DNA from: Mycobacterium arosiense ATCC BAA-1401 = DSM 45069
GTDB lineage: Bacteria; Actinomycetota; Actinomycetes; Mycobacteriales; Mycobacteriaceae
Length of the DNA stretch: 40,150 nucleotides
Direction: 5' to 3'
NCBI RefSeq assembly: GCF_002086125.1
Contig: NZ_MVHG01000043.1
Location: 1-40,150, forward strand
The number at the start of each line of letters is the position of its first letter. Positions within the stretch are counted from its first letter, which is position 1. The position numbers and the translations under genes were made by a program. The notes under the pieces were generated by a model. That model saw nothing but the letters and a program-made list of their open reading frames with translations, did no database searches and was not told where the DNA came from. Of this stretch, positions 34,214 through 40,150 are shown piece after piece.

Positions 34214-35116
34214 CTACTTCGCCGGTGCGGGCTCCGCCGGTGCTGGGGCGGGCTGCGCCGGGGCGGCGGCGGGCGGCGGTTTCAGGTGCCGCCACCAGCA
34301 GCCGATGTAGAGAATCATCGAGACCGCCAGCGCGACCAGCACCCAGATGACGACGGTGATGTCGACCCAGCTGCCGAACGGTGGCGAGCCGGGTAACGCG
34401 TTGCGCAACGGCACCACCGCGAACAGCATCGCCGCGTACCACGTCGTCATCGGCGGCTGGAACGGCCGCCGATCGCGCGCCGTCTGAATCGCGACGACGA
34501 GGGCCAGGCTGGCGATCGTGATGAGCACGCCGAGGATGACGATGGCAAACGCCGCGGTGCTGAGCGAGCGCCGCACGTTCAGCCGGTAGGGACCGTCCGC
34601 CTGGGCTCTGGTGGCGGACAGCCGCCACCCGGATAGGTGGTCGACGAAGGTGACCGGCACATGCTCGGGCGCCCGGTCGGTGTCGGGGCCGTAGAAGATC
34701 TCGACTTCGATGGGCCCCGAGCGGTATTGATCGAAGGGCCACCGCTCGACCTGGCCGGCGATGGTCAGCGGGACCGCCATCAGGCCGGGCAGCATGCCCT
34801 TGGTCCAGGTATGCCGGGACGGCATCGCCGAGGAACGCACGCGCAGGCTCAGATCGTCCTTGAGGTGGTGGGTCTTCGGGTCCAACAACGCCGATCCGGG
34901 ATTGAACGCCAGGTTGACGGCGAGCACGCTGTTGTTGGACTGGATGTCTTCCACGTTGATGGTTGCCGACGGCTTGTCGCCGTCGGGCGTCGCGGCGGTG
35001 GCATCCAACCGCCGGCCGGTACCGCTTTGCGCGTACATCGCGACCGCGACCACGTACGCCGCGACGATGAGGACGATAAGACCTACGACGCCGTACTTCG
35101 TGCCGGCCGATCGCAT
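34214..35116 (-). CDS. DUF4436 membrane protein (Rv3435c-like)
   Basis: A 300-aa protein with an N-terminal transmembrane segment (YGVVGLIVLIVAAYVVAVAM). An extracytoplasmic beta-rich domain follows, including WPFDQYRSGPIEVEIFYGP and FVDHLSGWRLSATRAQADG. Three more helices lie near the C-terminus (FAIVILGVLITIASLALVVA, MTTWYAAMLFAVVPL and VVIWVLVALAVSMILYIGCW), followed by a Pro/Ala-rich cytoplasmic tail. This is the DUF4436 arrangement. The DQY block resembles the WPFD-x-Y of ligand-gated channel-like domains. The start ATG 35116 has GGAGGAAGT directly before it, an excellent site. Function unknown. Confidence 0.8.
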   Translation of the reverse strand: MRSAGTKYGVVGLIVLIVAAYVVAVAMYAQSGTGRRLDATAATPDGDKPSATINVEDIQSNNSVLAVNLAFNPGSALLDPKTHHLKDDLSLRVRSSAMPSRHTWTKGMLPGLMAVPLTIAGQVERWPFDQYRSGPIEVEIFYGPDTDRAPEHVPVTFVDHLSGWRLSATRAQADGPYRLNVRRSLSTAAFAIVILGVLITIASLALVVAIQTARDRRPFQPPMTTWYAAMLFAVVPLRNALPGSPPFGSWVDITVVIWVLVALAVSMILYIGCWWRHLKPPPAAAPAQPAPAPAEPAPAK

Positions 35117-35237
35117 ACTTCCTCCCGTACGGACGTAGGCCCAACTTGCCCGCCGCAAACGCCGTCCCAGGGCAATGTAATGGATCGGCCGCGTATCCGC
35201 CGGTGATACGGGTTAAGCGGAGCGAGCTGTTCCGCGC

Positions 35238-37112
35238 CTATTCGACGGTGACGGACTTGGCCAGGTTTCGCGGCTTGTCCACGTCATAGCCGCGGGCCTG
35301 GGCCACCGACGCCGCGAACACCTGCAGCGGGATCGTTGACAGCAGCGGCTGCAAAAGCGTTGACACCGGGGGTATTTCGATGAGGTGATCGGCGTAGGGG
35401 CGCACGGTGTCGTCGCCTTCCTCGGCGATCACGATGGTGATCGCGCCGCGCGCCTGGATTTCGCGGATGTTGGACAGGAGCTTGGCGTGCAGCACGGCCG
35501 ACCCCGTGGGGGACGGCATGATGACGATCACCGGCAGTTCGTCTTCGATCAGCGCGATCGGGCCGTGCTTGAGTTCGCCGGCGGCGAATCCCTCGGCGTG
35601 CATGTAGGCCAATTCCTTGAGCTTCAGCGCACCTTCGAGCGCCACCGGATATCCGACGTGGCGGCCCAGGAACAGCACCGTCGGGGACTGGGCGAACTGG
35701 TAGGCCAGGGAGGCCACCGGCTTGATCGTCGCGATCACCCGAGCGACGAGTTCCGGCATCGCTTCCAGCTCGTCGTACTCGCGCTGCACCTCGTCGGGGT
35801 ACTTGATGCCCCGGGCCTGCGCCAGCGCCAGCCCCACCAGATAGTTGGCGGTGATCTGCGCCAGGAACGTCTTGGTGGAGGCCACCCCGATCTCGGGTCC
35901 GGCGCGGGTGTACAGCACCGCGTCGCACTCGCGCGGGATCTGTGATCCGTTGGTGTTGCAGATCGCCAACACCTTGGCCTTCTGCTCCTTGGCGTGCCGG
36001 ACCGCTTCGAGGGTGTCCGCGGTCTCACCGGACTGCGAGATGGCGACGACCAGGGTGCTGCGGTCCAAAACCGGGTCGCGGTAACGGAATTCGCTGGCCA
36101 GCTCGACCTCGACCGGCAGCCGCGTCCAGTGCTCGATCGCGTACTTGGCCAGCAGCCCGGAGTGATACGCGGTGCCGCAGGCGACCACGAACACCTTGTC
36201 GATCTCGCGCAGCTCCTGGTCGGACAGGCGCTGTTCGTCCAGGACGATCCGGCCGTCGACGAAGTGTCCCAGCAGGGTGTCGGCCACCGCGGCGGGCTGC
36301 TCGGCGATCTCCTTGAGCATGAAGTACTCGTAGCCGCCCTTCTCGGCGGCGGCCAGGTCCCAATCGATGTGGAACTCGCGGTATGCCCCGGGCCCCAAGT
36401 CCTCGTTGCCGTCGAAGTCGGTGATGCGGTAGCCGTCCGCGGTGATCACCACGGCCTGGTCTTGGCCGAGCTCGATGGCGTTGCGGGTGTGCGGGATGAA
36501 CGCCGCGACGTCGGAGCCGACGAACATCTCGCCGTCGCCGATGCCGATCACCAGTGGGGTGGAGCGGCGGGCGGCGACGATGGTGCCGGGGTCGTCGGCG
36601 TTGGCGAACACCAGCGTGAAGTGGCCGTCCAGGCGGCGCAGCACCGCGAGCACCGACGCGGCGAAATCGCCGGCGGTCTCGCCGTGCCGATATGCCTGCG
36701 CCACCAGATGCACCGCCACCTCGGTGTCGGTGTCACTGGCGAATTCCACGCCCTGGGCCTCCAGCTCGCGGCGCAGGTTGGCGTAGTTCTCGATGATGCC
36801 GTTGTGGACCACGGCGATCTTGCCGGCGGCGTCGCGGTGCGGGTGAGCGTTGCGGTCGGTGGGGCGCCCGTGGGTGGCCCACCGGGTGTGGCCCAGACCG
36901 GTGGTGCCGGTGAGGGACAGCGGCGGCATCTGGGCGACCGCGTGTTCCAGGTTGGCCAGCCGGCCCGCGCGACGGCTGACCGTCAGCGTGCCGTCGCCGT
37001 TGGCCAGGGCGACGCCCGACGAGTCGTAGCCGCGGTACTCCATCCGGCGCAGCGCGGCCATGACGACCTCACAGGCGGGCTGGCGCCCGACGTAGCCGAC
37101 GATTCCGCACAT
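35238..37112 (-). CDS. glmS: Glucosamine-fructose-6-phosphate aminotransferase
   Basis: A 624-aa enzyme making glucosamine 6-phosphate from fructose 6-phosphate and glutamine, the entry to UDP-GlcNAc; it matches M. tuberculosis Rv3436c in length. Removal of Met exposes Cys2 (CGIVGYVG), the glutaminase nucleophile. HTRWATHGRPTDRNAHPH lies in the amidotransferase half. Two SIS domains follow (ACGTAYHSGLLAKYAIE, SQSGETADTLEA; LFLGRHVGYPVALEGALKLKE), and the end is DKPRNLAKSVTVE. The ATG 37112 is fixed by the Cys2 rule. No glmS ribozyme is seen upstream, as expected in actinobacteria. Confidence 0.97.
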   Translation of the reverse strand: MCGIVGYVGRQPACEVVMAALRRMEYRGYDSSGVALANGDGTLTVSRRAGRLANLEHAVAQMPPLSLTGTTGLGHTRWATHGRPTDRNAHPHRDAAGKIAVVHNGIIENYANLRRELEAQGVEFASDTDTEVAVHLVAQAYRHGETAGDFAASVLAVLRRLDGHFTLVFANADDPGTIVAARRSTPLVIGIGDGEMFVGSDVAAFIPHTRNAIELGQDQAVVITADGYRITDFDGNEDLGPGAYREFHIDWDLAAAEKGGYEYFMLKEIAEQPAAVADTLLGHFVDGRIVLDEQRLSDQELREIDKVFVVACGTAYHSGLLAKYAIEHWTRLPVEVELASEFRYRDPVLDRSTLVVAISQSGETADTLEAVRHAKEQKAKVLAICNTNGSQIPRECDAVLYTRAGPEIGVASTKTFLAQITANYLVGLALAQARGIKYPDEVQREYDELEAMPELVARVIATIKPVASLAYQFAQSPTVLFLGRHVGYPVALEGALKLKELAYMHAEGFAAGELKHGPIALIEDELPVIVIMPSPTGSAVLHAKLLSNIREIQARGAITIVIAEEGDDTVRPYADHLIEIPPVSTLLQPLLSTIPLQVFAASVAQARGYDVDKPRNLAKSVTVE

Positions 37113-37616
37113 TCTGAACAGGGTAGTGCAGGTGGAGCACCAACCCCGCACTCCGCGGTCAGGGCTAGGCCGCCCACCTGCACGAAAGGCCGCCACCCGG
37201 GTGGACATCTTGGACCCATCCGCCGAGACCATTCACTCACTCGTCATAAGCGGCGGAAATGTATTTCACCTGATGGATCTGCAACGTTTTCGTTCGGATC
37301 AATGTCCATGGAATAGAACGCCTTAGCATTCAAAACATCAGCAAAACCGCAAAAACCTGACGACCCCGAAACAGACAAGCCGCTTCAAGCCCGTCCGGTC
37401 ACGATCGCGCAGCATGACACGCCCCAAATCCGAGCCATCAATGTGCAGTCAGGCTTCTTTTCAGCCACAAGTCAGACATTTTGGCCACCTAGACCACGTT
37501 TTTGCCGAGCCATGAATTTCTTCGTCGGGGATTGTTAACCGGCGGTTTTGCAATGGGTCGTATTGAGATGCGTAACTTTTTCGCAACCGCCCGCCGGGCG
37601 CCATGAGGAGGCAATC
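37113..37616. other. 504-nt AT-richer gap upstream of glmS and the small ORF
   Basis: The part from about 37235 to 37560 is markedly AT-richer than the rest of the window (for example A-runs near 37340-37375 and a ttgttaacc stretch near 37530). It contains no ORF with a ribosome site. It must hold the divergent promoters of glmS and the 65-aa ORF, and is long enough for a leader RNA or small RNA. I see no riboswitch consensus that I recognise. Confidence 0.5.
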
Positions 37617-37814
37617 ATGACCGCGGTTCGCCACGACGATCTAGTGCCCGCCCCCCTGGCGCCGGCGTCCCGGCAGACGCCCCGGCCGCACCGGCAGGCG
37701 TCACCCAACTCCGGTAACCCGTTGATGGACATGACCACCAGGTTGCTGTCCATGCCGCTGCGGCAGCTGTACGCGGCGCTGTGGCGGGTGGGTGTCATCG
37801 AGGTCAGGGCCTAG
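37617..37814 (+). CDS. Small 65-aa protein of unknown function
   Basis: The ATG 37617 has a very strong ribosome site (GAGGAGG, 5 nt upstream). The product is Pro/Arg-rich in its first half (APLAPASRQTPRPHRQA). It then has an amphipathic helix with MTTRLLSMPLRQLYAALWRVG, in two turns, and ends GVIEVRA. There is no signal peptide or Cys. I do not recognise the family. It lies 81 nt before the hydrolase-like gene on the same strand and follows the AT-rich gap. The start signal is the main argument that it is real. Confidence 0.6.
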   Translation: MTAVRHDDLVPAPLAPASRQTPRPHRQASPNSGNPLMDMTTRLLSMPLRQLYAALWRVGVIEVRA

Positions 37815-37895
37815 AAGGGCCCGGTTGGGGCCCGCGCGACCCGGCCGGCGTTCCTTGTCCCCCGCCGCCCGATCGGGATGCGCTAACGTCAACGC

Positions 37896-38735
37896 GTGGC
37901 CCGCATCCGCAAGCTCGTCGCAGCTCTTCACCGCCGTGGTCCGCATCGAGTTTTGCGTGGTGACCTGGCCTTTGCCGGCCTACCGGGGGTGGTGTACGCC
38001 CCCGAGGAGGGGCTGAATCTGCCCGGCGTGGCGTTCGGCCACGATTGGCTCGCCGGTGCGGCCCGGTATTCGAACCTGCTCGAGCACCTGGCGTCGTGGG
38101 GCATCGTGGCCGGCGCGCCCGACACCCAGCGCGGCATGGCCCCATCGGTGCTCAATTTCGCCTTCGATCTCGGCACTGCCCTGGACATCGTCTCCGGCGT
38201 GCGCCTGGGCCCCGGCAAGATCAGCGTGCATCCGGCCAAGCTCGGCGTGGCCGGTCACGGTTTCGGCGGCTCGGCGGCGGTGTTCGCCGCGGCCGGGATG
38301 CCGGCCAAGCCCGCGGCGGTGGCGGCGCTCTTTCCCAGCGTCACCAGTCCGCCCGCCCAGCAGCCGGCCGCAACGCTCAAGGTGCCCGGGGTGATCTTCG
38401 CCGCATCGGGCGATCCGAAAACCCTGACCTCGCACGCGTTGCCGCTCGCCGACGCGTGGGGCGCGGCGACGCTGCGCATCGTCAGCAAGGCCGAACCCGG
38501 CGGCCTGGTCGAGGGGCGGCGGCTGACCAAGATGGTCGGCCTGGCCGGACCGCACCGGCGCACCCAGCGCTCGGTCCGGGCGCTGCTGACCGGCTACCTG
38601 CTCTACACCCTGGGCGGCGACAAGAAGTATCGCGACTTCGCCGATCCCGACGTGCACCTGCCGGGCACGGACGCGATCGACCCCGAGGCCGAAACGATTC
38701 CCCTAGAAGACAAGATCGTCGCCCTGCTGAAGTGA
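37896..38735 (+). CDS. Alpha/beta-hydrolase-fold protein without nucleophile Ser (Rv3438-like)
   Basis: A 279-aa protein with a dienelactone-hydrolase-like fold. It has an N-terminal strand pair (LPGVVYAPEEG), VAFGHDWLAGAARYSNLLEHLASWG with an oxyanion-type His-Asp, and a nucleophile elbow that reads VAGHGFGGSAAVFAA. In the usual G-x-S-x-G the Ser is Gly122 here. Later segments include PGVIFAASGDPKTLTSHAL and GPHRRTQRSVRALLTGYLLY. Catalysis by the ordinary mechanism is therefore unlikely. The position beside glmS matches M. tuberculosis Rv3438. The GTG 37896 start has no strong ribosome site. Confidence 0.78.
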   Translation: MARIRKLVAALHRRGPHRVLRGDLAFAGLPGVVYAPEEGLNLPGVAFGHDWLAGAARYSNLLEHLASWGIVAGAPDTQRGMAPSVLNFAFDLGTALDIVSGVRLGPGKISVHPAKLGVAGHGFGGSAAVFAAAGMPAKPAAVAALFPSVTSPPAQQPAATLKVPGVIFAASGDPKTLTSHALPLADAWGAATLRIVSKAEPGGLVEGRRLTKMVGLAGPHRRTQRSVRALLTGYLLYTLGGDKKYRDFADPDVHLPGTDAIDPEAETIPLEDKIVALLK

Positions 38736-38766
38736 GACGGCGCGGTCAACGGGATAATTGCCCGGT

Positions 38767-38938
38767 ATGCCGACCGTGCGAGCGCTTTACGACCGCTGGA
38801 TCATCGAGCTGTAAAGCGGCCGGCCGATCGCGCCCGAGATCGTGACCGATGACTTCGTGGGGCACTGGCCCGGCCGGGAGGTCCGCGGGCCGCAGGCTAA
38901 GGGCCCCAGCCCGCACGACTGCGTGGTAAGTGTCATTG
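38767..38938 (+). pseudogene. SnoaL/NTF2-like gene remnant
   Basis: Translation from ATG 38767 gives MPTVRALYDRWIIEL, a TAA stop at 38812, then in the same frame SGRPIAPEIVTDDFVGHWP and GREVRGPQA. This is the N-terminal part of SnoaL-type polyketide-cyclase-like proteins (helix, TDDFVGHWP, REVRGP). Homology stops at about 38900, and the next gene starts at 38939. The remnant therefore has a nonsense codon and has lost about two thirds of the fold. Confidence 0.65.
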
Positions 38939-39982
38939 ATGCGAATCGGGATCGCTCTGGACTATTCGGGCGGCTTCCGCGAGGCGGTGGATCGCGTGGT
39001 CGAACTCGAGAAGGCCGGCATCGAGGTCGTGGTGGTGGCCGAGGCGTATGCCTTCGACGCCATCAGCCAGCTGGGATACCTGGCCGCCAAGACCACCACC
39101 GTCGAGTTGGCCTCCGGGGTGCTGCCCATCTACATCCGCACCCCGTCGCTGCTGGCGATGACCGCCGCCGGGCTGGATTACGTGTCCGACGGGCGCTTCC
39201 GCCTCGGCATCGGCACCTCCGGGCCGCAGGTGATCGAGGGTTTCCACGGCGTGCCGTTCGACGCCCCGATCGCGCGCACCCGCGAGATCGTGGAGATCTG
39301 CCGCAAGGTGTGGCGGCGCGAACGCGTGCAATACGACGGCAAGCACTATCAGCTGCCGTTGCCCGCGGACCGCGGAACGGGGTTGGGCAAGTCGCTGCAG
39401 CTCATCAATCACCCTGTGCGAGAACGCATTCCGGTCAGCATCGCCGCGCTGGGCCCCAAGAACGTCGAGCTCACCGCCGAGATCGCCGAGTGCTGGCAGC
39501 CCGTCTTCTATCTGCCGGACAAGGCCGCGTCGATCTGGGGCGAGGCTCTGGCGGCCGGTGCCGCCAAGCGTGATCCCGCACTGGGGCCGCTCGATGTGAT
39601 GGTGCACGCGTCGCTGGCCATCGGGGAGAACCTCGACGAGCGGCTGGCCTGGGTGAAGCCGCAGCTGGGCCTCTACATCGGCGGGATGGGCGCCAGAGGC
39701 CGCAATTTCTACCACAATCTGGCGACGCGCTACGGATTCGGCGAGGTCGCCGACCGGATCCAGGAGCTCTACCTGTCCGGCCGCAAGCAGGAGGCCATCG
39801 ACGCGGTGCCCGACGAGTTGGTGCGCGGCATGTCGCTGATCGGCCCACCCGGATACATCGCCGAGCGCATGGCCGCCTTCGCCGAGGCAGGGGTGACCAC
39901 GCTGTTGGTGAACCCGCTGTCCACCGACCGCGCCGAATCCATCCGCTTCGTCGAGGAAGCCCTGGAGCTGAAGCCCGCCTGA
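38939..39982 (+). CDS. F420-dependent LLM-class oxidoreductase (Rv3520c-like)
   Basis: A 347-aa bacterial-luciferase-like TIM-barrel enzyme. It opens MRIGIALDYSGGF and carries VVVAEAYAFDAISQLGYLAA, LASGVLPIYIRTPSLLAMTAA, GRFRLGIGTSGPQVIEGFHG and REIVEICRKVWRRERVQYDG, the signature blocks of mycobacterial F420-dependent reductases. It resembles M. tuberculosis Rv3520c closely and has the same length. F420 is the expected cofactor; the substrate is unknown. The ATG 38939 is taken, with GTG 38930 also possible; neither has a strong ribosome site. The gene directly abuts the SnoaL remnant, which suggests a rearrangement joined them. Confidence 0.88.
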   Translation: MRIGIALDYSGGFREAVDRVVELEKAGIEVVVVAEAYAFDAISQLGYLAAKTTTVELASGVLPIYIRTPSLLAMTAAGLDYVSDGRFRLGIGTSGPQVIEGFHGVPFDAPIARTREIVEICRKVWRRERVQYDGKHYQLPLPADRGTGLGKSLQLINHPVRERIPVSIAALGPKNVELTAEIAECWQPVFYLPDKAASIWGEALAAGAAKRDPALGPLDVMVHASLAIGENLDERLAWVKPQLGLYIGGMGARGRNFYHNLATRYGFGEVADRIQELYLSGRKQEAIDAVPDELVRGMSLIGPPGYIAERMAAFAEAGVTTLLVNPLSTDRAESIRFVEEALELKPA

Positions 39983-39986
39983 GCGG

Positions 39987-40150
39987 TCACTGCCCCGCCT
40001 GCGGAAGCTGGTCGGCGGCAATCTCGCAGGGTGTTTTCGCCTGGTCGGGCGCGGGTGCCGGCTCGGCGGCGGGGGCCGCGGCCGGTTCGCCCGGCGTGGG
40101 CGGCTGGCCCGGTGGGGGTGCGCCGGCCGGGGCGTCGACCGGGGCCGGGG
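39987..40150 (-). CDS. Pro/Ala-rich protein, C-terminal fragment (Rv3439c-like)
   Basis: Only the last 54 codons lie in the window. On the minus strand they read a Pro/Ala-rich tract (PAPVDAPAGAPPPGQPPT, then EPAAAPAAEPAPAPDQ) ending KTPCEIAADQLPQAGQ. M. tuberculosis Rv3439c, the alanine- and proline-rich protein in this position, is a likely counterpart. It converges on the oxidoreductase gene with 4 nt between stops. The function cannot be judged from this tail. Confidence 0.7.
   Translation of the reverse strand, partial: PAPVDAPAGAPPPGQPPTPGEPAAAPAAEPAPAPDQAKTPCEIAADQLPQAGQ

Noticed and set aside
35117..35237. Possible glmS-type ribozyme or leader near glmS
   Set aside because: This gap is downstream of glmS, and no glmS ribozyme core was recognised upstream either.

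Overview
The window comes from a GC-rich actinobacterial chromosome and is almost certainly from the genus Mycobacterium. Many products match M. tuberculosis proteins I know well: GuaA, GuaB2 with Cys341, GuaB3, SigD/RsdA, WhiB3 (102 aa), His-tailed GroEL1, GroES, TsaD and GlmS. The gene order follows the Rv3394c-Rv3439c stretch of M. tuberculosis, with several segments missing (the vapBC47 pair and the PPE/IS-rich stretch) and others added. A slow-growing non-tuberculous species, perhaps of the M. avium complex, is my best guess. I cannot prove the species from the sequence.

Layout. 1-1329: tail of a beta-ketoacyl synthase, then a lactate 2-monooxygenase. 1335-3636: the SOS mutasome genes imuA'-imuB behind a LexA box. 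3669-4790: a small accessory patch with a damaged DinB-fold gene and an NTF2-like gene, bracketed by two copies of a short repeat. 4852-9715: guaA, divergent from a HAD phosphoglucomutase plus GH65 disaccharide phosphorylase pair. 9709-11238: a TetR repressor divergent from an alkylsulfate-type Fe(II)/2-oxoglutarate dioxygenase, with two strong palindromic operators between them. 11204-15741: choD, guaB3 and guaB2. 15915-19244: DUF5319 gene, rsdA-sigD, a helical-repeat protein and whiB3. 19320-23279: a SodC-like lipoprotein that has lost copper ligands, a HabB-like membrane protein, an FAD monooxygenase and a decayed class III adenylyl cyclase. 23308-25514: groES-groEL1 with a CIRCE operator, a terminator and an intercistronic hairpin. 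25571-33355: one long leftward run, nnrD-gadB-alr-hydrolase-tsaE-tsaB-rimI-tsaD. 33429-37112: rhomboid-like and DUF4436 membrane proteins and glmS. 37113-40150: an AT-richer gap, a 65-aa small ORF, an alpha/beta-hydrolase-like protein without its Ser, a SnoaL remnant, an F420-type oxidoreductase and the tail of a Pro/Ala-rich protein.

Working together. guaA, guaB2 and guaB3 serve guanine nucleotide synthesis. tsaD, tsaB and tsaE supply t6A tRNA modification, with rimI inside the cluster. alr and glmS feed peptidoglycan precursors. nnrD repairs damaged NAD(P)H. SigD/RsdA, WhiB3, HrcA/CIRCE, LexA and the TetR protein give five separate regulatory inputs.

I found no tRNA, rRNA, CRISPR array, intact insertion sequence or prophage. 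Most of the window is conserved core genome. The less ordinary items are the degenerate SodC lipoprotein, the ferredoxin-like cysteine cluster in ChoD, the repeat-flanked patch, a hairpin-forming repeat inserted in frame in guaA, the three pseudogenes and the paired TetR operators. No clearly new multi-gene system is evident.
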